Positions 1-5,362 of a stretch of DNA of 10,177 bases are shown here, piece by piece. The DNA is taken from the NCBI GenBank assembly GCA_041687095.1, contig JAWLCQ010000172.1, positions 1 to 10,177 of the forward strand, given 5' to 3'. A model generated the notes under the pieces. The model had not been told where the DNA came from, made no database searches, and saw nothing but the letters and a program-made list of their open reading frames with translations. The DNA comes from JAWLCQ01 sp041687095. GTDB taxonomy: Bacteria > Planctomycetota > Phycisphaerae > SM23-33. The stretch's first letter is position 1; each line of letters begins with the position of its first letter. The position numbers were made by a program, and so were the translations under genes.

Positions 1-372
1 GCGATCTGCCCGGCCGGGGGCGGGCTGGGCCGGCGCCGGGGGGCGGGGGGGCTGGCGGTGGTGGTCGTGCGGAACGTTCTGGAACGGCGCGCGGAGTTGG
101 CGATTCTGCGGGCGGTGGGGTTCTCGCGGGCGGCGGTGGGGCGGATGCTGGTCTGGGAGTATGCGCCCCTGGTGCTGCTGGGGACGGGCCTGGGGGCGGG
201 GAGCGGGGTGGCGGCGGTCCTGCCGGCGTTGGCAAGCCCTGGCGCGGACGTGCCTTACGTGTCGCTGGGCCTGACGGTCCTGGCCGTCGCCGCCGCGGGC
301 CTGCTGGGCACGGCCGGGGGGGCGGTGCTGGCGCTGCGGGGGGACGTGCTGGACGGCCTGCGGGCGGAGTAG
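1..372 (+). CDS. FtsX-family ABC transporter permease, C-terminal fragment
   Basis: This is the 3' end of a gene that starts left of the window; the frame is open from base 1 to the TAG at 370-372, giving about 123 residues. Just after the first hydrophobic stretch it has the segment RNVLERRAELAILRAVGFSR, the conserved cytoplasmic part of FtsX/MacB-type permeases (typically RN-xxxR-xxEhahLRAhG). Two hydrophobic segments follow (roughly WEYAPLVLLGTGLGAGSGVA and LTVLAVAAAGLLGTAGGAVL), then a short tail ending GLRAE. Such proteins sit in the inner membrane and, with an ATPase partner, drive lipoprotein, macrolide or peptide export, or transmit mechanical force; the substrate cannot be told here. 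Oddity: the membrane segment before RNVLERR reads LGRRRGAGGLAVVVV, with three arginines where the family usually has leucines. This lies near the window edge in a G-rich stretch and could be divergence or base-calling error. The family call is firm; the specific role is unknown. Confidence 0.88.
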   Translation, partial: AICPAGGGLGRRRGAGGLAVVVVRNVLERRAELAILRAVGFSRAAVGRMLVWEYAPLVLLGTGLGAGSGVAAVLPALASPGADVPYVSLGLTVLAVAAAGLLGTAGGAVLALRGDVLDGLRAE

Positions 373-531
373 CGGGGGGGGGGAACGGCAGGGGGGGCAT
401 TTGTATGCTAAGCTCTTGATAGCCCCCGATTCCAGGCTAGGCAGAGGACCGGATTGCGGGTACAATGAGGAGGCGAATCAAGTCCGGAACTACTACGGGT
501 TTCACCGTATCGCAAGGGAAGAGGGAGCGTG
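373..531. other. Intergenic region with G-tracts and a weak candidate promoter
   Basis: This spacer lies between the permease and the protease gene. It begins with a run of ten G (374-383) and a run of seven G (391-397), which may form G-quadruplex structure or simply reflect local G enrichment. A TACAAT hexamer at 461-466 resembles a -10 box and lies about 65 bases before the start codon, but I see no convincing -35 box 16-18 bases upstream of it. A small stem, TACGG with CCGTA, lies at about 496-511. The ribosome binding site of the next gene (GAAGAGGGAG, ending near 526) closes the region. I see no terminator for the permease gene. Confidence 0.3.
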
Positions 532-2586
532 ATGAAAAGGAGCGGTCTCATCGACGGGTTGTCCCATCGAGGAGTGGCAGGCGTCTGCTGTCGTTCCGTT
601 TTCGTCTGCGCGCTGGCCGTCCTGTGCCTCGCGGGGGGGGAAGCGGCCTGGGCGGTCGTGCCCGGCACCACCAATCCCTCCCAGCTCACCGCCGAATGGT
701 CCGGGTTCGACTGGAACTCCGTGTATAGCTGGCGTTCCGGGTCCGCCGTCGCCATCGACGAGTTCTGGATCCTCTCCGTCCGCCACGTCGGGGGAGGCGT
801 GGGGAACACGCTCACGGCCAATGGGTTGACGCACACCGTGGTGCAGACTGTGCTGGGCCCCACCGATACGGGCCAGGTCAAGCCCACCGACCTCATGCTG
901 CACCGGCTCGATCGGCCGGTGTCGAGCTACGCCCCGCTGTACTACGGGAGCCTGAACCCCGGGACGAAGGCCATCATCGCCGGCTATGGGCAGACGGGGC
1001 AGGACTACGTCACGTACTACACGATGACCGGCGGGGCCGGGATCAAGCGCGTCGGGACCAACAAGGTCAACGGCACGGACCGGGTGACGACGAGTGCCTA
1101 CTCCTCCCAGTGCCTGTACATGAACTTTCTCAGCGGCGACACGCCCTACGAGGCCGGGCTGGGCACGGGCGACTCGGGCGGGGGCACCTTCGTGAAGGAG
1201 GGGGGCGTCTGGAAGCTCGCGGGCATCAACGCGTACGTCGATACCAACGGCACGGCCGGGCAGTACGACTCCAGCTACGCCGTCTCCATTCCCGCCTACG
1301 CCATGTGGACCTTCACGAGCCTTCCGCAGGACAACCGCTGGAAGGGGACCACGGGCAGTTGGGCCACGTCCACGAACTGGACCAACGGGGCGCCGACGGC
1401 GTCGCAGGACCTCTACGTCGATAATGGCGGGACCGCGCGGATCACGGGGGGAACGGTGAGCAGCGGGTACGTGATGGTGGGCATGGACAATGGAGGGGCG
1501 AACACGGTGGAGCACACCGGGGGGGCGCACAGCCTCAGCGGGGCGCTTTACGTGGGCCTGCGTTCGGGGAGCAACGGTACGTACTCGCTGGGGGGCACGG
1601 GGAGCGTGTCCGCTGGGCGGGTGCTGATCGGCATGGGCGGGACGGGGCGCTTCACCCAGACGGGCGGGACGCTGAACAGCTCGACCGATCTGCTGATCGG
1701 GGAGTACGGCGGGGGGACGTACGAGATCTCGGGCGGGACGCTGACGGCCAAGAAGCTCCGCGTCGGGGACGGTAGCGGCAGCGGCCTGCTGGACATCGGC
1801 GGCGCCGCGCCCACGATCACCGTCACCGACACCCTGCGTTTCGGGGCGGGCGCCTCCCTGGACGCCGTCACCGGCAGCGCGATCCGCGTCCGCGGCTCGG
1901 CCGTCCAGATCGCGACGACCGACGCGGCCGCGATGGGCGGGCTCGCCAACCTCACCCTCTCGCTGGAGGCCGGGACGTCGGTGTGGACGACCGTCGAAGC
2001 CGCCGGGCGGGACCTGGGCCTGGACCCCGCGGGCTGGGTGGAGAATTTCGCCATCGGTTCGCTCGTCCTGGGCGCCGGCACCGGCCGGGAAGGCCGCCTC
2101 ACCCTCGCCAACGCCGTGGACAACACGCCCGGATGGGACGCCAACGAGGCCCTGTACGTGGACATCCTCCAGCTCAACGCGGGGGCAAGCATCGACCTGG
2201 GCGGAATGAGCCTGTACTACCGCAACGGCGGGGATCCGAAGAAACTGTTCTTCGGGGACACCACTCTGGACGGGGCGGTGGACCTGGACGACCTGACGCT
2301 GTTGGGGACGTTCTACGGACAGGTCGGCGGGATGACCTGGGCGCAGGGGGACTTCAACGGCGACCTGGTGGTGGACCTGGACGACCTGACGCTGCTCGGG
2401 ACGTACTACGGGATGCGGGGCGCCGACGCCGCGCCCGCGGGGACGCTGGGCGCCGATTCCGACCTCCTGAGCACCGATCCGGCGTCCACGTCGCTGAGCA
2501 GTCCCCGCGACCACGCCACCCCCGAACCCGCCAGCGCGATGCTGGTCCTGGCGCTGCTGCCTCTGCTGCGGCGACGGCGGGGGTAG
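532..2586 (+). CDS. Secreted trypsin-like serine protease with beta-repeats, dockerin-like pair and PEP-CTERM anchor
   Basis: The protein is 684 aa from the ATG at 532, which follows a purine-rich ribosome site by about six bases; a GTG immediately upstream (529) is possible. Residues 1-41 look like a signal peptide (basic start, hydrophobic VFVCALAVLCLAG, then GEAAWA). Residues 60-265 resemble an S1 trypsin-like protease: candidate triad His85 (SVRHVGG), Asp120 (TDLMLHRL) and Ser215 (GTGDSGGG), spaced much as in S1 enzymes. Residues 268-430 are Gly/Thr-rich repeats (for example TGRFTQTGGTL, GGTYEISGGTL), as in the beta-helical repeats common in PEP-CTERM and autotransporter-type proteins. 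Residues 575-627 hold two dockerin-like loops (DTTLDGAVDLDD, DFNGDLVVDLDD), likely calcium-binding. The C-terminus TPEPASAMLVLALLPLL plus four arginines and Gly is a canonical PEP-CTERM signal, recognised by exosortase, so a cell-surface or secreted location is expected. Substrate is unknown. No exosortase is in the window. Fold and sorting calls are strong; function of the repeat region is inference. Confidence 0.9.
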   Translation: MKRSGLIDGLSHRGVAGVCCRSVFVCALAVLCLAGGEAAWAVVPGTTNPSQLTAEWSGFDWNSVYSWRSGSAVAIDEFWILSVRHVGGGVGNTLTANGLTHTVVQTVLGPTDTGQVKPTDLMLHRLDRPVSSYAPLYYGSLNPGTKAIIAGYGQTGQDYVTYYTMTGGAGIKRVGTNKVNGTDRVTTSAYSSQCLYMNFLSGDTPYEAGLGTGDSGGGTFVKEGGVWKLAGINAYVDTNGTAGQYDSSYAVSIPAYAMWTFTSLPQDNRWKGTTGSWATSTNWTNGAPTASQDLYVDNGGTARITGGTVSSGYVMVGMDNGGANTVEHTGGAHSLSGALYVGLRSGSNGTYSLGGTGSVSAGRVLIGMGGTGRFTQTGGTLNSSTDLLIGEYGGGTYEISGGTLTAKKLRVGDGSGSGLLDIGGAAPTITVTDTLRFGAGASLDAVTGSAIRVRGSAVQIATTDAAAMGGLANLTLSLEAGTSVWTTVEAAGRDLGLDPAGWVENFAIGSLVLGAGTGREGRLTLANAVDNTPGWDANEALYVDILQLNAGASIDLGGMSLYYRNGGDPKKLFFGDTTLDGAVDLDDLTLLGTFYGQVGGMTWAQGDFNGDLVVDLDDLTLLGTYYGMRGADAAPAGTLGADSDLLSTDPASTSLSSPRDHATPEPASAMLVLALLPLLRRRRG
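2278..2394 (+). repeat. Tandem DNA duplication encoding the dockerin-like pair
   Basis: The same 24 bases occur at 2278-2301 and 2371-2394, offset by 93 bp (31 codons). They encode VDLDDLTL in both copies, with nearly matching flanks (LGTFYG and LGTYYG). Identity at the DNA level, not just the protein level, points to a fairly recent duplication or gene conversion, or to strong codon constraint. Each copy corresponds to one EF-hand-like calcium loop of a type I dockerin-like module. Confidence 0.8.
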
Positions 2587-2643
2587 GGGGGCTGCGGTGG
2601 GCGGGGCCGCCTGTCAGCCGCATTCCGGAAAGTCGCAGCGGGG
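2587..2643. other. Short GC-rich spacer after the protease gene
   Basis: Between the protease stop codon and the first base of the dead IS element. It contains short self-complementary GC stretches (such as GGCGGGGCCGCC) but no stem followed by a T-run, so I do not call a terminator. Confidence 0.4.
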
Positions 2644-2737
2644 TAACCGTTCACGCGGTGCCCTCGGGGGTTTCAGACAGGCGACCGCCGTCCGAACCTC
2701 CCCACCGACCCCGCGCCGAATGTCATGAAATAATTGC
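2644..2737 (+). repeat. Left inverted repeat of the degenerate IS
   Basis: About 94 bases matching the reverse complement of 3572-3695 with scattered mismatches and one 30-base gap. Its outer 18 bases, TAACCGTTCACGCGGTGC, match the right end of the 4148-4355 element (reverse strand) at 17 of 18 positions. Confidence 0.8.
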
Positions 2738-3482
2738 TCCTGTCAACAGCCCCTCCTTCATTCGGCTTCGCGGTTGGGTGAGGTAGGAGTACTTCTTCCT
2801 CCGTTTGATCCGGCGGGGTTCGACGCGATTGGGCGGTCCGGCACCGGGTCGTGCGCGATCCAGCGCAGCAGCATCCCCAGCAGCGCCTCCGACTCCACCT
2901 GCCCCGCCAGAAGCTTCAGGTACGGCAGCATCCCGTTCAGGCGGTCCAGCGAACCCTTGAAGCTCATCCGGCGCACCGACACCCCGTGCGCCTCCCCCGC
3001 CCGCAGGTGCTGATGCAACCGCCGCCACAGGCGCAGCTCCGAACGCCGCCACGCCCCCACGGCCACCTCCAGGATCGCCCCGGTGCCCCAGCAGAACACC
3101 GCCACCACGCGGGCCTTGGGGAACCCCGCACCCCTCCTTCGTCCCCGACGGCAGGCCGAAGACCCTCCGCAACTCCGGCGTATCCTCCAGCGTCACGCCG
3201 GTGCCGTCCACGATCTTCACCTCCATGTCATGCCAGCGGGGCACCTCCGCCACGCCCCGCATCGCCTCCGCCGCGGCCGCCTTCGCGCGACGATAGACCC
3301 GCATCGCCAGACGACCGCGGGCCTGGGAGTACGCGCTGGGGTCCGCGGAGGCCGCGGCGGCGCGGGGGACAGGCGGCGGCGATGCCGCCGGCCCCCAGCA
3401 GATCGCCCAGGAACGCCGGCCCGTCCTCCCGCGCCGTGATCTTCTCCTTGAACGCCGCGAATCCGTTTGCGAAACTGACCAT
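2723..3482 (-). pseudogene. IS4-family DDE transposase, frameshifted and internally deleted
   Basis: The start is ATG at 3480-3482 behind a strong AGGAGG six bases upstream; the remnant ends at TGA 2723-2725. The reading passes through three frames. Opening: MVSFANGFAAFKEKITARED. Next (from about 3367): ADPSAYSQARGRL, KIVDGTGVTLEDTPELRRVF and LPSGTKEGCG, the first catalytic-Asp region of IS4 enzymes. Then (from about 3120): ARVVAVFCWGTGAILEVAVG, and later VRRMSFKGSLDRLNGMLPYL. Last: NRVEPRRIKRRKKYSYLTQP, the usual basic tail. The frame breaks fall in short homopolymers: five C near 3364-3368, four G near 3124-3127 and a probable lost C near 2831-2833 (minus-strand bases). The segment that should hold the second Asp (DRG) and the Glu is missing; WRRL runs straight into C-terminal sequence near 3010-3035, so roughly half the catalytic core is deleted. 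The N-terminal part also looks shortened. About 250 codons remain of an expected 400 or so. It cannot make active transposase. Confidence 0.85.
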
Positions 3483-3571
3483 GCGTGGCCTCCTGCCGTT
3501 GGTGTTTGTCCGACAACTGCATCCAACCGCATGGAGGCTATGCGTTTCAATATCTTGTTGTGTACATACTT

Positions 3572-3695
3572 GCGAATTCTTTCCTGCCATTCGACGCGGG
3601 GTCGGTGGGGAGCAAAGGGAAGAGAGCGGGGCCGGTGGGGAGGTGCGACGGCGGTCGTCTTTCTCAAACGCCCGGCGGCACCGCGTGAACGGCAA
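3572..3695 (-). repeat. Right inverted repeat of the degenerate IS
   Basis: The reverse complement matches the left repeat. It holds an inserted or duplicated 30-base segment (between about 3608 and 3637) in which CTCCCCACCG recurs. The AT-richer sequence just inside it (about 3540-3580) would lie upstream of the transposase start and could have carried its promoter, but I find no clear -35/-10 pair. Confidence 0.78.
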
Positions 3696-4147
3696 CCTTT
3701 TTGGCGTCACGCCAAGAGGACGAGCGGGGTCCGCCTGTCACCGAGGATCTTGCCCGCAGCTTGCTCTTTGGCGTCGGGTCATGCCGCCCGCTTGCAGACA
3801 GCGGGAATTGCGAATCGTAACCGTCGGGCGGAGAGGAGGTTGGAGACGCCGGCGGCGAATTTCCTTGGCGATCCGCGAATCCGTGGTGCAATGGACCCGG
3901 CGGCCGCCGCGGCGCGGGCGGTGTGCGCCGCGCGGGCGGCGCCCGCTCCCAATTTCGATTTTCGATTTTCGATTGGGCTGTCGCCCCTACCACGGCCCCA
4001 ATCGAAGTGATCGCCGTTTGAGGACCGGGACACATCCTCGAAAGAGCGAGGATCTTGCGCGTTTGCAGTGCAGCGAACGGCCGCGGGATTTGCTGACCGG
4101 TCACGGGCTGGCGTTGCCCCGCGTGGGCGGGTTGGCTTCGTTTCGCG
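3696..4147. other. Non-coding stretch between the dead IS and the MITE-like element
   Basis: I find no credible gene here; open frames exist on both strands only because the GC-rich sequence has few stops. It holds several small inverted repeats: TTGGCG/CGCCAA (3701-3715), CCCGCT/AGCGGG (about 3785-3803) and CCTCG/CGAGG (about 4037-4052). There is also a GC-rich palindromic stretch around 3900-3950 and the 7-bp tandem repeat at 3953-3973. A copy of the GGCTTYGTTTYGC repeat seen later in the window sits at about 4134-4146, directly against the MITE-like element. Confidence 0.5.
3953..3973 (+). repeat. Three tandem copies of TTTCGAT
   Basis: TTTCGAT occurs three times in a row and is bounded by CCCAAT on the left and ATTGGG on the right, so the block also forms an inverted pair. 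It is an AT-rich island in GC-rich surroundings. I remember similar blocks between genes in planctomycete genomes, but cannot confirm that here. Confidence 0.75.
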
Positions 4148-4153
4148 TAACCG

Positions 4154-4187
4154 TTCACGCCTTCGCAAACAGCAGCGAAGGCGTGAA
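4154..4187. repeat. Perfect 13-bp stem hairpin at the left end of the MITE-like element
   Basis: The arms TTCACGCCTTCGC (4154-4166) and GCGAAGGCGTGAA (4175-4187) pair perfectly around an 8-base loop. The left arm overlaps the terminal repeat of the element, so the same bases can pair either locally or with the far end. Confidence 0.85.
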
Positions 4188-4245
4188 GAAAAGGGTCCGC
4201 CGGGATCCGAAGGCGGGAGAGGCGCAGGCGGGATGGGCGAAGGGA

Positions 4246-4318
4246 GCCTCGAAAAAGGGGACGGGCTCCGTAGCGGCATGCTTCTTGCCGCGCAGGTGCC
4301 TGTCCCCTTTTTCGAGGC
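4246..4318. repeat. REP-like 17-bp inverted repeat with nested hairpin
   Basis: The arms GCCTCGAAAAAGGGGAC (4246-4262) and GTCCCCTTTTTCGAGGC (4302-4318) are perfect reverse complements, 39 bases apart. The interior holds a second stem, GCGGCA/TGCCGC (4273-4291), and the sequence CAGGTGCCTGTCCCC next to the right arm. The GGGGACAGGCACC core resembles repetitive extragenic palindromes I recall beside RAYT-type (Y1) transposases in several phyla; that link is from memory. The right arm has a T-run inside the stem rather than after it, so it is not a typical terminator. Confidence 0.8.
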
Positions 4319-4383
4319 GGGGCGGGGCTCCTCGCCCGCACCCCGTGAACGGTTATCGTTTTGCAGGATGGCCGTGAGGACGG

Positions 4384-4428
4384 CGGCGATGGCTTTGTTT
4401 CGCACGGTGCGGATGGGTTTGTTTTGCA
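4384..4428 (+). repeat. First array of the 24-bp repeat (about two units)
   Basis: One partial unit (4384-4404, ending GGCTTTGTTTCGCA) is followed by a full 24-bp unit at 4405-4428, which begins CGGTGCGGATGGG and ends GTTTTGCA. That full unit is identical to the one at 4860-4883. On the minus strand the repeat reads as short peptides rich in NK/TKP, but I see no real gene. Confidence 0.75.
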
Positions 4429-4447
4429 TGGTGGGGCGCGTCGGACC

Positions 4448-4512
4448 GCGAAAGGGGGACAGGCACCTCCGGGGCGAACGGCACGCCCCTGCGGAGCCAG
4501 TCCCCGTTTCGC
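4448..4512. repeat. Second REP-like hairpin with the GGGGACAGGCACC core
   Basis: The arms GCGAAAGGGGGACAGG (4448-4463) and the reverse complement of 4497-4512 agree at 14 of 16 bases. Inside is a nested stem, GGGGCG/CGCCCC (4471-4489) with loop AACGGCA. The outer arm carries the same GGGGACAGGCACC core as the hairpin at 4246-4318, so the two belong to one family. The right arm overlaps the first copy of the 33-bp direct repeat. Confidence 0.7.
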
Positions 4513-4598
4513 TCGCCTGCGGGGCGGTCCGGCAGCGTGTAGCTGCGGCCGTTGGGGCCCTGCACGTCCCCGTTTCGCTCGCCTGCGGGTCGGTCCGG
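4500..4598. repeat. Two 33-bp direct repeats with a 66-bp period
   Basis: Copies at 4500-4532 and 4566-4598 start GTCCCCGTTTCGCTCGCC and end CGGTCCGG, differing at one base. The 33-base spacer equals the repeat length and is rich in palindromic GC (for example GCTGCGGCC). Two copies with no third, and a family of REP-like arms nearby, argue for an interspersed element rather than a CRISPR. Confidence 0.8.
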
Positions 4599-4670
4599 GG
4601 CGCCCTCTCCCGCCCGCTGCGCTCGGGACCGCTCCCCGAGGGGCATTGGCATGTGAACAACCTGCAAGGC

Positions 4671-4744
4671 AAGCAGGGATGCAGGGGATGCAAGGGATCG
4701 GATGCAAGGGACTCCCATCCCTTGCATCCCCTGCATCCCTGCTT
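4671..4744. repeat. Perfect 27-bp inverted repeat
   Basis: The left arm 4671-4697 starts AAGCAGGGATGCAGGGG; the right arm 4718-4744 is its exact reverse complement. The loop is 20 bases (4698-4717) and itself contains GATGCAAGGG, a repeat of part of the arm, so slipped pairing is possible. The arms are built from the shorter motif GGGATGCA/GGGGATGCA. A perfect 27-bp stem would be a very stable RNA or DNA hairpin. No T-run follows on either strand. Confidence 0.9.
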
Positions 4745-4815
4745 TCTCAGGAAGGGAAGGCAAGTTGCGTAGATTCCATTGCCGCGAACGCAGAGGAGTT
4801 GAAGCGCCGGACGAT

Positions 4816-4898
4816 CGGTTTGGCTTTGTTTTGCACGGTGCGGTTGGCTTTGTTCCGCACGGTGCGGATGGGTTTGTTTTGCATGGCTCTGTTCCGCA
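4816..4898 (+). repeat. Second array of the 24-bp repeat (about four units)
   Basis: A partial unit at 4816-4835, full 24-bp units at 4836-4859 and 4860-4883, and a partial unit at 4884-4898. Each ends in TTTGTTYYGCA or a close variant (CTCTGTTCCGCA in the last). Isolated single copies appear at about 4134-4146, 4356-4365 and 4965-4981. The array is in phase with an 8-codon periodicity, giving minus-strand peptides such as NKANRTVQNKAKP, which I take for spurious translation. Confidence 0.78.
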
Positions 4899-5043
4899 TG
4901 GGCGCGTTGGGAGCGGGAGACGTGGCGGCGGGAGAAACCGGAAGTCTCGGAAAGGTTGCCCAAGTTTGGCTTCGTTCCGCAGAAAACGAGTGGGCGCGCG
5001 CCGGGGAGCAGCCTTGGACGCCTGTCCGCACGGTGGCGTTGGC

Positions 5044-5281
5044 CCGGGAATCCCCCGCTGGGCGAGCGCACAGTCGTGGCACGGGCGTCTCGCCCGTGTG
5101 TCGCAGGGGCGTCTCGCCCCTGCCCGGGGGGCGAGTGGGGCCTGATTGCCTCGAAAGACCCTCTCCAACCCATGTGGCCCCGCGGGCAAAGGCCACGGGC
5201 AAGATGCCCGTGGGACCCATGGGCGAGACGCCCATGCCACGGAAAACCGATTCTGCGATTGCCGGGAATCCCCCGCTGGGC
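5044..5281. repeat. 238-bp module with four three-base-loop hairpins, bounded by 20-bp direct repeats
   Basis: The module is bounded by the 20-bp direct repeat CCGGGAATCCCCCGCTGGGC at 5044-5063 and 5262-5281. Inside are four near-perfect hairpins with 8-9 bp stems and a three-base loop. CACGGGCG-TCT-CGCCCGTG is at 5080-5098 and GCAGGGGCG-TCT-CGCCCCTGC at 5103-5123. CCACGGGCA-AGA-TGCCCGTGG is at 5193-5213 and CATGGGCG-AGA-CGCCCATG at 5218-5236. The first pair has loop TCT and the second AGA, so they are the same unit in opposite orientations. Translated, the region gives peptides such as HGRDAHAT and MGETPMP that I recall as common spurious ORF content in planctomycete genomes. I see no gene. 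Confidence 0.8.
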
Positions 5282-5306
5282 CCGAGGCGCAGGGGCTCGC
5301 GGGACA

Positions 5307-5341
5307 TATACTGCAGCGCGGAGCGGACCGCTTTGGTCCGC
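5307..5341 (+). promoter_or_regulatory. Candidate -10 box and 5'-UTR hairpin before the aldo/keto reductase
   Basis: TATACT at 5307-5312 matches the -10 consensus at five of six bases and lies about 50 bases before the start codon; no good -35 box is visible at the right distance. Downstream, GCGGACC/GGTCCGC (5323-5329 and 5335-5341, loop GCTTT) makes a perfect 7-bp stem ending just before the ribosome site AAGGAG at 5348-5353. The stem could influence translation, or it may be another copy of a dispersed repeat. Confidence 0.35.
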
Positions 5342-5362
5342 CGGAAAAAGGAGACGGACGGT

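Larger units (their letters stand above)
2644..3695 (-). mobile_element. Degenerate insertion sequence (IS4-type) with long imperfect inverted repeats
   Basis: The element is about 1.05 kb. Its left end (2644-2737) and the reverse complement of its right end (3572-3695) align over about 94 bases, starting TAACCGTTCACGCGGTGC on the left and TTGCCGTTCACGCGGTGC on the right. The right copy has an extra 30 bases that duplicate CTCCCCACCG. Other shared stretches include CGACCGCCGTC, ACCTCCCCACCG and ACCCCGCG. Between the repeats lies the transposase pseudogene on the minus strand, and the left repeat overlaps its last codons. No clear target-site duplication is visible at the outer edges, so the boundaries could be a few bases off. 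The same 12-base terminus bounds another element at 4148-4355. Assigning it to IS4 rests on the transposase remains; inverted repeats this long are unusual for that family and could be a remnant feature. Confidence 0.75.
4148..4355. mobile_element. 208-bp MITE-like element sharing termini with the dead IS
   Basis: Perfect 12-bp terminal inverted repeats, TAACCGTTCACG at 4148-4159 and its reverse complement at 4344-4355, match the ends of the degenerate IS at 2644-3695. Just outside lie TCGTTTCGC (4138-4146) and TCGTTTTGC (4356-4364), matching at 8 of 9 bases, a likely target-site duplication; one unexplained G (4147) sits between. The interior has no gene. It holds two strong hairpins, at 4154-4187 and 4246-4318. 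Small size, no coding capacity and ends shared with a nearby IS fit a non-autonomous element moved by that transposase. A caveat: the flanks belong to a repeat motif that is itself common in this region, so the apparent duplication could be coincidental. Confidence 0.6.

Noticed and set aside
502..2514. Minus-strand open frame opposite the protease gene (670 codons)
   Set aside because: Low-complexity Arg/Val/Gly/Pro-rich translation, while the plus strand has a signal peptide, a catalytic triad and a sorting tail in one frame.
2723..3482. Programmed frameshifting of the transposase
   Set aside because: IS4-type transposases are single frames, the breaks are three separate events, and catalytic residues are deleted anyway.
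3701..3715. Terminator hairpin TTGGCG/CGCCAA with T-run
   Set aside because: The T-run precedes the stem on the plus strand, and on the minus strand the stem is followed by A residues, so neither orientation fits.
2851..4377. Plus-strand open frame across the dead IS and repeat island
   Set aside because: It runs against the transposase remnant and through hairpins; the composition is arginine- and proline-rich.
4500..4598. CRISPR array
   Set aside because: Only two copies, one doubling as a hairpin arm, and no cas gene in the window.
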